From contig NZ_CP021355.1 in NCBI RefSeq assembly GCF_003130705.1, positions 682,001 through 746,000 on the forward strand: 64,000 bases of DNA. Reading direction: 5' to 3'. This DNA is from Rhodococcus oxybenzonivorans (lineage in GTDB: Bacteria; Actinomycetota; Actinomycetes; Mycobacteriales; Mycobacteriaceae). The position numbers and the translations under genes were made by a program. Shown piece after piece: positions 8,850 to 17,660 of the stretch; the stretch's first letter is position 1; each line of letters opens with the position of its first letter. Below the pieces are notes generated by a model that saw only the letters and a program-made list of their open reading frames with translations, was not told the DNA's origin and did not search any database.

Positions 8850-10025
8850 ATGGCAATGGTCAGGAGCTCTACGAGGAATGCAAACGCCTGGCAGAGGGCC
8901 GGTTTAGTCGCCGCGCTATGGATGAGCGGGACACTCGCCTCCGCGGCATCAGCCCAAGCCGAACCTGTCGACCTACTCTCTGCGGGGGCTGTGCTTTCTG
9001 AGCAACCCCTCGCCACCGTGGTGCTTCCTGCCGGCGCCGCCGACACCAGCACCCGAATCCTCTACTCCACATTGCGCACCGCCACCGACCCGGGCGAGTC
9101 CACCGGATCGGTCTTCCTGCCACAGGGCCCACCGCCGGCTGGGGGGTGGCCGGTCGTGTCCTACGCCCACGGCAACGTTGGCATCGACGATGCCTGCGCC
9201 CCCTCGGTCACCGGGTCCACCGAGGTCGAACGCGTATCAATCGAGCAATGGCTGGCTGCCGGCTACGCGGTCGCGGCCACTGACTACGCCGGGATCGGCA
9301 CCGACGGAGTCAATGCGTACACAGACGGCCCGGCAGCCGGCGCCAACGCCGTCGACATCGTCCGCGCGGCCCACCACATCTACGGCGACCAACTCGGCGA
9401 CCGATGGATCGTTGCCGGCCTGTCCCAGGGCGGCCACGCCGCCTACTTCGCCGCCCACCAGGCCACTACCCGAAGCCCCGAACTCGACTTCCGTGGTGCA
9501 ATCGCCGTCGGCGCCCCCACGCACCTCGACCAGCTCCTACCGCTAGCTGGACCCAACTTTCCACCGGTGCCGAACGCTGGGATCGCCCACTACGTTCTCT
9601 ACACCCTCGCCGGCCTCGACGACCAGCGACCGCAACTCGACATCCGCCGCCGTCTGACCCCAACCGGCGTCGAGCTCATAGAGAAGGCGAAGGTGACCTG
9701 CAGCAGCGAGTTTGACGAGTATCTGCGCACACACCCGGTCACCATCGCGGAGCTTTTCACCGCCCCACTGGACAGCCCCGACCTGCACGCAGTGCTCCAA
9801 CACATGCAGCAGGCACCTACCAGCGGGTTCGACCGCCCGATCCGAGTCGTGCACAGCCTTACCGACACCAAGGTGCCGATCCCACTAACCTGGGCGCAAC
9901 TGAGTGAAATGCGTTCGAACGGCGTCGATACCGAGTACCAGCAGCTCTCCGATGTGGACCATTCCGCCAGCTTGACCGCCGCCATGCCCGAATCGCTGGC
10001 CTTCGCTGCGCGCGTACTGAAGTGA
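8850..10025 (+). CDS. secreted lipase/esterase of the secretory-lipase (LIP) type
   Basis: The protein has 391 residues. ATG 8850 has the strong site AAGGGGAGGGA; the frame is open further upstream but without a better start. A signal peptide covers about 1-37 (LVAALWMSGTLASAASAQA). The alpha/beta hydrolase shows nucleophile Ser192 in GLSQGG, a probable acid Asp339 (SLTDTKVP) and His371 (SDVDHSAS). The motif TDYAGIGTDG and the overall length match secretory lipases related to Candida lipase A, which are common in mycolate actinomycetes. It would hydrolyse lipids or esters outside the cell. It sits beside a cutinase, so the pair may act on the cell's own envelope or on external polyesters. Confidence 0.85.
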   Translation: MAMVRSSTRNANAWQRAGLVAALWMSGTLASAASAQAEPVDLLSAGAVLSEQPLATVVLPAGAADTSTRILYSTLRTATDPGESTGSVFLPQGPPPAGGWPVVSYAHGNVGIDDACAPSVTGSTEVERVSIEQWLAAGYAVAATDYAGIGTDGVNAYTDGPAAGANAVDIVRAAHHIYGDQLGDRWIVAGLSQGGHAAYFAAHQATTRSPELDFRGAIAVGAPTHLDQLLPLAGPNFPPVPNAGIAHYVLYTLAGLDDQRPQLDIRRRLTPTGVELIEKAKVTCSSEFDEYLRTHPVTIAELFTAPLDSPDLHAVLQHMQQAPTSGFDRPIRVVHSLTDTKVPIPLTWAQLSEMRSNGVDTEYQQLSDVDHSASLTAAMPESLAFAARVLK

Positions 10026-10115
10026 ACACACCCAGACACACTGTGCAGTGTTGCGGGGGTTGAACCGCCGGCTTCCCTTGTTGCGCCCCGTTTAGCCTGA
10101 TGTCAACGGTCGCTC

Positions 10116-10132
10116 GCGACACTTTGTGTCGC
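10116..10132. terminator. small hairpin downstream of the lipase gene
   Basis: GCGACAC and GTGTCGC form a 7-bp stem around a TTT loop, about 90 bases after the lipase stop. It is a modest terminator candidate. The rest of 10026-10344 holds no gene that I can support. Confidence 0.35.
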
Positions 10133-10344
10133 CATTCCGGCGATGACAAGAAGACACGCACATTTTCCGCACTCCTGGCTCGAGCGCCGTCCTACCGTGC
10201 CCGCCAAGGCCATACGACTGCCGTCCTGATTACGCCACTGCCGACACGCCCGACCGCGTGCGGGGGTCGTCGCTGGTAGAAGGACCGCTACCTGACACTG
10301 ACAGCCGGAAAACCCTCGGTTGCAGTGCGATAGGAGTCCGGAAG

Positions 10345-12327
10345 ATGGCACGGTTCGCCAGAGGTGGGGTCGCGGCGATTACCACCACCGCAGTCTTATG
10401 CGGGACCGCGCTCATCTCAGGGCCCGCGATCGCGCATGCCGACCCGGCCAGTTGCTCGTCGACGTTCAACCTGTTCATCCCCGGTACATGGGAGACCAAC
10501 GAGCACGCCGACCCGAACCGGCCGGTGGGCATGCTGGCTCCCGTCGCGGAGGCGATCAAGGCGAAGAACGGTGCCCGAGCGCAGGTATACACGCTGCCGT
10601 ACATGGCGCGCGCGTTCGACAACGGCCACACCTACGCTGACAGCAAAGCCGACGCGGTCAGCAAGGCCACCGCCGTGCTGAAGAACTACGCCGACAAGTG
10701 CCAAGGCGCGAAGATCACCATCACCGGCTACTCCCAAGGTTCCGATGCTGCAGGTGATCTCGCGTCGGCAATCGGAAACGATCGAGGGCCGGTCGACGCG
10801 GACCGGGTCCTCGGTGTGGCGCTGCTCGCCGATCCCGGTGCGGGCACGAAGGGCGCCGCGACGGTCGGGCCGAAGACCTCCGGGCAGGGGATCGCCGGTC
10901 CCAGAGAGCAGGGCATGGGCAAGTTGTCCGGGCGGGTCGCCTCGATCTGTGATCCGAAAGATCTGTACTGCTCGATCCAAAAGGGTGCCAACCCGTTCCT
11001 CGGATCGCTCGGATCGATCCTGTCGAAGACCCCGGGTGCCACCGATGCCGGAGGTGGTAACGCGGCAGTGGCCACCGCGCTGACCTCGGATTTCACCGAC
11101 GCTGACCTGCCCGGTCTCGGCTCGAACCTGGACGCGCTCGGAAAGCAACTCTCCGGCATCGATTACGGCGGCTCCGTCGATGTCGCGGAGGTCGCTGACA
11201 CTGCGACCTCGCTGTCGAAGACCCTCAGTCCCCTGGCCGAGCTGCTCCAGTCCGGGGCCGCCAACAGTGCCGCCACCACGGGCCTTGCCGCCGCCCCGGC
11301 GGGCACGCCGGAAAACGCGGCCGCGCAGGTCCTCACCACAGCCGGCCACGCGGACCTGACCGGTGCACTGGACTCGATTGCCACAATCGCGAACACCGCG
11401 GCCAAGCTCTCGAATAGTGGCACCACCACACTGCCCGCCACCGACCCGCAAATCTCGCAGCTCTCCACCACCGCCGCGTCACTCGGTAGCCAGATCGCGC
11501 CTGTGGCCACCACACCCGCAGATGCCCTGTCGACCGCGTCGAGCGTGTTGTCGGTCCTCAAACCGACAGTCGTCGTCGAGCAGGCCCTCAACGTGGTCAC
11601 CGGCATCACCGCACTCGACATCCCGAAGATCCTGCACAACCTGATCGTGCTCCCACAGAGAATCGCCGCCGGCGATGTCCGCGGCGCCCGGGACGCCGCC
11701 CGAGAGCTGAACGTGCACTTCGCGCCGCTGGTGAAGATGGCCGCCGCCGTCGACCTGAAGTGGGTCTCGCAAATACTCTCGATCATCCCGGACCCGACCG
11801 GCTACACCCAGATCGCAGCGCTGGTCACCAGCATTCTCGGCAACGTCGACGTGATCAAGCTGGCCAACATCGCCGGCCAGGCCCAGGAAATCGCCTGGGC
11901 CGCCGCGGACAAACTCTTCCCACCACCCGGAGTGCTACCCGACCCCCTCGGTGCCGCCGCGCAGACCGCGGCGTTGATCCCCCTCGGCCTCGAACTCGCC
12001 TCGGTGGCCGCGAACATGCTCACCGGCAAAGCCAGCAAGACCGCCCCCGCGCTACTGGGCAAGCAAGCCAACCCCGTAGGAAACGCGATCACCACGCAAG
12101 CTCAAACCCTTGACCTGCAAGGACTCTCCGGATCGGTGTCCACGATGGCGCGCTCGCAGGGGGCCGAGGATCTCGCCACGGTCGTCGGCGAGGGCCTGAA
12201 CGCAGCCAGCTTCTTCGCCTCCGGTGCCCACCAGAGCTACCACACCCTGGTCGTCGACAACGCCGGCCGCAACGCCATCCAGTGGGTCTCGGACTGGTTG
12301 AACCTGCAGATCAACCGCGCCGTCTGA
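10345..12327 (+). CDS. cutinase-family hydrolase with a roughly 400-residue insertion
   Basis: The protein has 660 residues; most cutinases have about 200-250. AGGAG precedes ATG 10345. A signal peptide ends near HADP-A (residue 34). The nucleophile is Ser130 in ITITGYSQGSDA and the acid is Asp203 in SICDPKDLYC. In ordinary cutinases the catalytic His follows about 15 residues later. Here residues 225-625 are an Ala/Thr/Leu-rich helical stretch, and the HxSYH-type segment (GAHQSYHTLVVDN, His629/His633) followed by a closing helix comes only at the C-terminus. The fold therefore appears split by a large insertion, possibly a cell-envelope module. The gene shares strand and export with the lipase upstream. 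Confidence 0.85.
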   Translation: MARFARGGVAAITTTAVLCGTALISGPAIAHADPASCSSTFNLFIPGTWETNEHADPNRPVGMLAPVAEAIKAKNGARAQVYTLPYMARAFDNGHTYADSKADAVSKATAVLKNYADKCQGAKITITGYSQGSDAAGDLASAIGNDRGPVDADRVLGVALLADPGAGTKGAATVGPKTSGQGIAGPREQGMGKLSGRVASICDPKDLYCSIQKGANPFLGSLGSILSKTPGATDAGGGNAAVATALTSDFTDADLPGLGSNLDALGKQLSGIDYGGSVDVAEVADTATSLSKTLSPLAELLQSGAANSAATTGLAAAPAGTPENAAAQVLTTAGHADLTGALDSIATIANTAAKLSNSGTTTLPATDPQISQLSTTAASLGSQIAPVATTPADALSTASSVLSVLKPTVVVEQALNVVTGITALDIPKILHNLIVLPQRIAAGDVRGARDAARELNVHFAPLVKMAAAVDLKWVSQILSIIPDPTGYTQIAALVTSILGNVDVIKLANIAGQAQEIAWAAADKLFPPPGVLPDPLGAAAQTAALIPLGLELASVAANMLTGKASKTAPALLGKQANPVGNAITTQAQTLDLQGLSGSVSTMARSQGAEDLATVVGEGLNAASFFASGAHQSYHTLVVDNAGRNAIQWVSDWLNLQINRAV

Positions 12328-12366
12328 CCATCCCGACACCGTCCCCAGTCGAATAGGAGCACCGAA

Positions 12367-12663
12367 TTGGCCCCTCGAGCACATCGTCCCACCGCGCGCT
12401 GGGTGACCTGCCCACACTGCAGCAAACGCACCTACTTCACACGCAAAGACGCCCGCGCAGCCCGCACACACCACGAAAAGCGACAGGGCCTATCGATCTA
12501 TCCCTGCCCACACCAAGGCGAAGACCGCGACGGCTTCCACGTCGGACACAGGCCCAAGAGTTTGACCCGCGGGACAATCGGCCGCGGCAACCTTGCTGCA
12601 AGCCAAAGAGAATCGCCCCATCACCAACACCGTGCAACCGAGGATGCATCGCGACGTCGATGA
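12367..12663 (+). CDS. small zinc-ribbon-like protein, TTG start
   Basis: The protein has 98 residues. AATAGGAG lies just upstream of TTG 12367, 40 bases after the cutinase gene. The N-terminal half has a WVTCPHCSKRTYF pair of cysteines and a later YPCPHQGE pair, a plausible single zinc-binding knuckle. The His/Arg-rich tail looks less constrained and may be non-native if the true stop has been lost in the decay zone that follows. Such small ribbons are common next to plasmid and phage genes. Function unknown. Confidence 0.55.
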   Translation: MAPRAHRPTARWVTCPHCSKRTYFTRKDARAARTHHEKRQGLSIYPCPHQGEDRDGFHVGHRPKSLTRGTIGRGNLAASQRESPHHQHRATEDASRRR

Positions 12664-12699
12664 ACGCTACCGGAACGCTGACCTCCCCGAACTCGGGCA

Positions 12700-13492
12700 A
12701 AGGACCATCAACGCATCGGCACCGCCTACACCGAGCACACAGTGGTCGTCCATGGCACCCGCGACCGCGAACGACGAGACGAGGACATCCGACCGACTAC
12801 CCGACGGCACTGGTGGAGCCGAAGCCGGCATCCGAACGCAACAGCGGCGATATTGCGGGCCGCGCGGCACCTCGGCGTTGCGCAGTATCTCGGTGTTGCA
12901 TCGGACTCGGCCGTTGCACAGAACCCCAACGTTGCGCCGCGCACTACTAAAGCCGTTGCGCAGTTCGCCGACGCCGCAACGGCAGACCACTCCTCACTCG
13001 TCGGCAGCCATGAGGCCGCAGCGGTCGGACCTGAGGATTGCACTGGCGTTGTGGATGCCGCGTAACCAACCGAACCGAACCCAGATGACGTAACCAACGT
13101 TGCAGCCCTTACCGAAGAGCACGCACGCAATGCGCTGGACGGACACAACGCCGATGCACTGAAGGCCAGTAATGCGCCGGAGGACTCGCAAGAGCCTTTC
13201 GTGTTGCCGGACGAGGCCCAGACCATCGAGAACCTCCTCGACTTCATCGACACGTGCGCCGACTTCGAGCCTGTAGTGAAGGAGACGGCCCGACTGCGAA
13301 TCCTCGAACAGCACAGCTACGCAGAGATCGCCACGCTCACGCGGGCCAAAGCCGCAAGCACCGCAATGCAAGGTTGCGCAACGCGCGGTCGACGCCGGGT
13401 TCCGGACGCCCCCGTTGCCGCAGTTCCAGGAGATGGCGGACGGACGCATTGCTGGCCTGATCAGAAGCCTGTCCGTGCTGAAGGGCACGTGA
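12700..13492 (+). pseudogene. broken second copy of the DUF2637-type gene
   Basis: The reading frame from about 12718 (GTAYTEHTVVVHGTRDRE) matches the part of the 7105-8313 protein just after its membrane region (GTAHMEYTAVVRDARHRE). It then runs in frame through a TAA at 13063-13065 into the near-identical C-terminal domain (FVLPDEAQTIENLL against FVLPDETQTIDNLL). At 13369/13370 the copy lacks 11 bases present in the intact gene, shifting the frame; the correct tail (KVAQRAVDAGFRTPPLPQF) continues in another frame to TGA 13490-13492. The membrane half is missing. It is a duplicated then decayed paralogue, also rich in GTTGCG/CGCAAC. Confidence 0.85.
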
Positions 13493-13573
13493 CCCGTCAC
13501 AGATAAGCCGCTGGGTGGTTCAACCCGGGCCGGTGCCGCCCTGACCCTTGCACCCGAAGGAGCGCGAAGGCCC

Positions 13574-13660
13574 ATGACCATGGTGGCAGAAACCGTTGAT
13601 GCCGTCATCGGCGGCGACACACACCGCGACACCCACGCACTGGAGATGACCTGCGGCAAC
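13574..13660 (+). pseudogene. N-terminal remnant of an IS110-family transposase
   Basis: The start AETVDAVIGGDTHRDTHAL matches the N-terminus of IS110 DEDD transposases (usually VIGVDTHRDTH), where the first Asp is catalytic. The similarity stops after about 28 residues. The intact IS110 at 59.5 kb begins differently (VIGIDPHKSTHT), so this is a scrap of another member. Confidence 0.65.
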
Positions 13661-13759
13661 GCTCAATCCGCAGTACACATTGGTTGGTGCACCCTGATCA
13701 CCCGCCCCCGGCAAGGCGGCGACGGACGGGTCGTGCTGTCCGACGGCTCGACCGGGGAG

Positions 13760-13930
13760 ACCACTAGAGCCACAGTCATGACCGTCGCCCGCGCCGCCGA
13801 CTGCCTGTGCGGCGCCGGTTTCGGTGAACGCTCGGAAAACCGCACTAACCCAGCCGCAACGGATACCGGCACCGCGATTTCGACACCCGCGCCGGCACTC
13901 TCGACGTCGCGATCCCCAAGCTGCGGTCTG
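13760..13930 (+). pseudogene. IS256 (Mutator) transposase fragment, frameshifted
   Basis: One frame gives RAADCLCGAGFGERSENR and the next gives RNGYRHRDFDTRAGTLDVA then IPKLRS. Together these are the conserved N-terminal block of IS256-family transposases (ADALCGAGYGER...RNGYRxRDFDTRAGT). The frame changes near 13855. A different part of an IS256-type transposase lies at 60.9 kb. Confidence 0.75.
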
Positions 13931-14144
13931 TTTCGAACGAACATGTCGGAATCCTCAGCACGGTCGCTATCCCAAAAGACGATCCGCTTGCAGTGACGCC
14001 CGCAAATCCCCCGGGTTCCAGGCATCGGACACGGGCTGCCAATGCCACCGGCGTCCCGCGTCGGGCGCCGTCCGACGAACAACGGAGGGTCGTAGTGTGC
14101 GCCGCGAGTCTTTGCACCTCGCATCGCGAGAGAAAGTCGGCACA

Positions 14145-14267
14145 ATGAGCGACGAACAGGACCCGGCTCGGTCCGACGACGATCACACGGTGGCTCTGCT
14201 CGCCCGCACCCGTACCCAGTGCCAGGAATATTCGGACATCGTCGGCGTCGACGGCGCGGCGGGATAA
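14145..14267 (+). CDS. possible 40-residue protein
   Basis: ATG 14145 follows the purine-rich GAGAGAAAG at a usable distance. The peptide is acidic (MSDEQDPARSDDDHTVALLA). There is no family match that I recognise, and it lies in a decay zone, so it may be chance. Confidence 0.25.
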   Translation: MSDEQDPARSDDDHTVALLARTRTQCQEYSDIVGVDGAAG

Positions 14268-14404
14268 CCCTCTGCGCGTCGGTCTTGAGCCGGCCAACGA
14301 ACGTATCGCAGCAGACGATTACGCCGTCGAGCGAGGGAGCTGGATGTTGCCAATCGCGATGACTGGTCCTTCGCTGCTGTTGGATCGCTGGCTGCTGCGC
14401 TCGA

Positions 14405-14668
14405 TCAGGACTGCGGGTAGTCGTTCCCGGTCATGTAGCGACAGACCGCGCGGTGGAGCGGTCGGTCCCTCTCCCAGAGCGGGGGTCTCCTGGGTGCGAT
14501 GATCGACTGCGCTGCAACCGTCCGCGCGTATTGATGGCAACGCCGTGGTGGTCCGCAGACCCAATAGCGTTGTCGTTCGACGTCAACCGAGCGAGAGAGA
14601 GGCCAAGGTCGACCGCACAGCATGCAGGTTACGGTCTCGCGGGATCTCACCCCCTCGCGGTCAGTCAC
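14405..14668 (-). CDS. possible small zinc-binding protein
   Basis: The protein has 87 residues with a GTG start, and AGGA lies upstream. It has two cysteine clusters, TCMLCGRPW and YWVCGPPRRCHQYA, which could bind one zinc. The C-terminal part is Arg-rich. I do not recognise the family. The bases 14268-14404 hold nothing that I can support. Confidence 0.35.
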   Translation of the reverse strand: MTDREGVRSRETVTCMLCGRPWPLSRSVDVERQRYWVCGPPRRCHQYARTVAAQSIIAPRRPPLWERDRPLHRAVCRYMTGNDYPQS

Positions 14669-14891
14669 GTTGTCGTCCTGTCACCTTGCCCGGTTCGTCT
14701 GGGCTGTTCGGATCGGACTGGATGAGCGCGCGATGAGCGCGAGTTGTCGGGTCGAGCGCACTAGTGTTGTCCCGCGGATCGCCACCGAACTCTGATGCCC
14801 CTGCGTTGTCTGCCATCTCGAACGCCTCGTCGATCCCCCGTGGTCTGGATCGATCGTTGCGCCAAACGACGACGTGTCCAGACAGACGAGC

Positions 14892-14919
14892 GCCCTGCTG
14901 CTCGGCGGAGCAGCAGGGC
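14892..14919. terminator. strong hairpin after the 161-residue gene
   Basis: A perfect 11-bp stem (GCCCTGCTGCT and complement) with a 6-base loop lies 8 bases past the stop of the minus-strand gene at 14928. It probably terminates the kinase operon. Confidence 0.75.
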
Positions 14920-14927
14920 AGCTAGCC

Positions 14928-15413
14928 TCAGTCGAAGGTGGGCGCTTCGAGTGACCACGCAGTGACGTCAGACAGCTTGACTCGCAGGTGGGGGACGAAG
15001 CCGACGGATGGGAAGGGACCTCGATTGCCCAAACCCTGAACCTGAACATTCTGCAGGGTGATGAATCGGGGCGTGAAGATGTCGTCGTTTCCGTTCTCGG
15101 CGTCATCCTTCGGGAAGGAAACCTCCTCGGCAAAACCTTCCATCATCTTGGCGAAGACGTCAGCTATAGGCTTCATCTCGTGGTTCTCCGGTTGGTCGCT
15201 GAACTCCTCCGCGATCCGGGCGAAAAAGGACTTTGCACTCACGACAGTCCCGCGAGCGGTGCCCCATGGCAGGTACAAGGTAAGGCCGAAACCCGCGTCA
15301 ACCCGATTCGCGAAGTCGGCGATGGACTGGAGGTACGGGTCGGGGGCTGTAAACGGATTTACGACCTCGGTGACGTCGATCTCGTTTGTGATGGTGGAGA
15401 CTGGTTCGGTCAT
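14928..15413 (-). CDS. unknown protein downstream of the kinase
   Basis: The protein has 161 residues. GGAG precedes ATG 15413. It is acidic and soluble. Near residues 40-60 it has LTLYLPWGTARGTVVSAKSF, a beta-strand pattern (hydrophobic strand, Gly, strand, SA-x-x-F) seen in several small proteins with an 'ITLxVxGxxxSGxLI' core. I cannot assign a family with confidence. A perfect 15-bp hairpin separates it from the kinase gene, so its level may be set by partial termination. GC content is lower than in region 1. Confidence 0.65.
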   Translation of the reverse strand: MTEPVSTITNEIDVTEVVNPFTAPDPYLQSIADFANRVDAGFGLTLYLPWGTARGTVVSAKSFFARIAEEFSDQPENHEMKPIADVFAKMMEGFAEEVSFPKDDAENGNDDIFTPRFITLQNVQVQGLGNRGPFPSVGFVPHLRVKLSDVTAWSLEAPTFD

Positions 15414-15454
15414 GATTTACTCCAGGCAGGTGTGGGTGTGAATTTGGACCAGTG

Positions 15455-15492
15455 GGTAGAGGCGAAGGCCCTTCTGTGCCTTCGCCTCTACC
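15455..15492. terminator. 15-bp perfect hairpin between kinase gene and 161-residue gene
   Basis: GGTAGAGGCGAAGGC at 15455-15469 pairs exactly with 15478-15492 across an 8-base loop. It begins 12 bases after the kinase stop (minus strand) and ends about 40 bases before the next start. It could terminate the kinase transcript or act as an attenuator. Confidence 0.7.
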
Positions 15493-15503
15493 ATGCAGCG
15501 CTA

Positions 15504-16814
15504 CTACGCGGCGTTAGCCTCGAGCGCGTTCAGCACGATCTGAGGCATCGACTGCTGCCTGAGATACGTTGCGACGAACTCGGCGCTGTCCTGGTCCTCG
15601 CGGAGGACGTCGGCGACGACTTGTGCGAACCCGGGGATCTTGACCGCCTTGACAACAACCGCAACAAACACATTGCGGACGTACCACCTGTTGTGACTTG
15701 CGCCGAGTTCGAGAAGCCGAGCAATCAGCAGCCGACGACTCGTGAAATCCGTGGTTGCCGAGTACGCGAGCGCCATGAAGTCTGCAAGCTTGTCACAGAA
15801 GGAAAAAGGGTGGTTTCCGTAGGCGAACTGGTCAAAGTTAACGAGCACCTGCGCGAATTCCGACGGCGCGTGCTGAGCGAGCGCCTTCATGGCCTTCGCT
15901 GGCAGCAGCGGGACGAACTGCAGGTAGAGCGTCGAGTCCTCAGGATTGCGCACGAGAACCTCTGCGAGGGTATGCACTGCCTGCGGGTCGTCAGCCATGA
16001 TTTGGCCCAGCGCCTGCTTGGCCTGTTCTTCAGGCGATGACAGCAGGGACGCGTCACTTGTGACCAAGTTCAGCGCCTGCGCCAGTTGCCCAGCAGTCGC
16101 GTACCGCTTGCCAGGGTCCTGATCCAGGCATCGATGCAGGATGTATTGGTATTTGGCCGGCGCCTTGCTGACATCGGGCGGGAACCAATTCGGCGTAATC
16201 CCCGTAGAGAGTTCGTGAAGGATCTTACCGAGAGAGTAGACGTCAGCAACCGGTCCGACGTCGTGAGCATCGTTGAACTGTTCCGGCGCCATGTACTCGG
16301 GTGTTCCCATTGCGAGCCGCGAACGCGTGATGCGAGCGCTATTGCTAAGCAGTCGCAGACCCAGTCCGAAGTCGGCCAGACGAGGAACGTCATCGAAGAA
16401 CAGGACGTTCTCCGGCTTGAGATCTCGATGCACGACGCCTTCGTTATGCGCGTAGGCCATAGCGTCCACGATCTGGCCGAATATCCGCTGGACCTCATCG
16501 TCGGGCAGACCATTTGGGTTCTGTCCCAGGCGGCCGCGAAGCGAGCCATCAGCCCAGTCCATCGCATAGAACGGACCGCGGGCTTTGCTCGTTCCTGAAC
16601 CCCGAACGTTGACCACGTTGGGATGTTGAAGTGACATCTGGCAACGGATTTCGCGCAAGAAGCGCTCCTCCGAGGTTGCAGGATCCGGATCAAGCGGGTC
16701 CCGCTTCATGAACTTCAGAGCGACCTTCTGATCGCCGGGATCAGTCCGCGCTTCCCAGATGACACCCTGTCCATTGTTGAGGCAGTCCAGCTGCCGAATA
16801 ACCTTGTAACGCAT
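15504..16814 (-). CDS. soluble Ser/Thr protein kinase with helical C-terminal domain
   Basis: The protein has 436 residues. ATG 16814 is chosen because GGAG sits 9 bases upstream; the longer frame lacks this. All kinase landmarks are present: catalytic Lys34 (VALKFMK), HRDLKPEN at 129-136, DFG at 148-150, and GTPEYMAPEQF. The C-terminal 170 residues are helical and repeat-like (HTLAEVLVRNP, MKALAQHAP, RRLLIARLLELG). There is no membrane segment, unlike most actinobacterial PknB-type sensors. Soluble kinases with helical repeats on mobile DNA are sometimes anti-phage effectors; here that is only a possibility. The genes on each side, on the same strand, are unknown. Confidence 0.85.
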   Translation of the reverse strand: MRYKVIRQLDCLNNGQGVIWEARTDPGDQKVALKFMKRDPLDPDPATSEERFLREIRCQMSLQHPNVVNVRGSGTSKARGPFYAMDWADGSLRGRLGQNPNGLPDDEVQRIFGQIVDAMAYAHNEGVVHRDLKPENVLFFDDVPRLADFGLGLRLLSNSARITRSRLAMGTPEYMAPEQFNDAHDVGPVADVYSLGKILHELSTGITPNWFPPDVSKAPAKYQYILHRCLDQDPGKRYATAGQLAQALNLVTSDASLLSSPEEQAKQALGQIMADDPQAVHTLAEVLVRNPEDSTLYLQFVPLLPAKAMKALAQHAPSEFAQVLVNFDQFAYGNHPFSFCDKLADFMALAYSATTDFTSRRLLIARLLELGASHNRWYVRNVFVAVVVKAVKIPGFAQVVADVLREDQDSAEFVATYLRQQSMPQIVLNALEANAA

Positions 16815-17030
16815 TGCTTTAACTCCATCTGGGCAGACGCCTGCCCGGTTAGGTCTTGCTGCAAGCTGATGGCTGCATGATGGAGTGTTGCGTGCGTCAC
16901 TCTTGCGGAACGGCAAACATTAGATACACTTCTGTCAAGCAGCCAATACACCCCGATGGGTGCTGCGGTGGAGTCTCGGAGCTGTTTCAAACCGGCAAAG
17001 TATGTGCAGTTCCGAGACTCAGTCAGTTAG

Positions 17031-17660
17031 TTAGAACGGTGGTTCGTCCTCCTCTCGCTTCTTAGCGGCCGGCCTGAATCGTTGCGCCGACTCCTTACCT
17101 GTTGTACCGAACCGGTTCGGACGACTCTGTGGGCCAGAGTCCCATGGGTTATCGTCCGTTAGTGGCCGCCAGTCGATCTCCGCTCTGTTGGCAGCCTTAA
17201 GCTCGTGCTCGGACTCCGGCGGCGTAACGTCCTCGAACTCATTGTCATCGGCGAGTACGTAGACACCACGCTTATCTGAAGTGCGTCGGAGTTCCCCGTT
17301 GGCTGCCATGCGAGCCAACGCGGCACGGATGACGTTCGCCGGATCCTTCGAGTCGGTCGTCCATCCCGACTTTCTGAGGTGTAAGTGAGCATCCTGGATT
17401 GTCATCGGCTTCCGGTTGCTCTTGAAGGCGTCGAGCAGCATCTCGTTTGTCGAACGCGTGTCCTCATCTTCCTCGTCGGACAACGCACTCAAAGCCCGCT
17501 CGACACGTCGAGTCTCGGAGGTAAGCCAGCGTTTGTACTCGCGCAGCTCCTCCACTATTGCGTCCACTCGGCTTTCGGGCATAAGGAATAGTAGCACCGC
17601 GGCAGGGCCAGTAGCAACTTTGTCAAGTTTGAATCTGCTTGATGTGTCGGACGCTTGCAC
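17031..17660 (-). CDS. possible winged-helix DNA-binding protein
   Basis: The protein has up to 209 residues from GTG 17660; ATG 17582 (MPESRVDAIVEEL, 183 residues) is the other candidate, and neither has a strong ribosome site. A coiled helix (VDAIVEELREYKRWLTSETRRVERALSALSDEE, split here only by description) precedes a probable winged helix at about 75-145 (QDAHLHLRKSGW, VIRAALARMAANGEL, RGVYVLADD). The tail is Pro/Arg-rich and disordered. It lies upstream of the kinase gene on the same strand, separated by 216 bases. It could be the regulator of that operon. Confidence 0.55.
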   Translation of the reverse strand: MQASDTSSRFKLDKVATGPAAVLLFLMPESRVDAIVEELREYKRWLTSETRRVERALSALSDEEDEDTRSTNEMLLDAFKSNRKPMTIQDAHLHLRKSGWTTDSKDPANVIRAALARMAANGELRRTSDKRGVYVLADDNEFEDVTPPESEHELKAANRAEIDWRPLTDDNPWDSGPQSRPNRFGTTGKESAQRFRPAAKKREEDEPPF

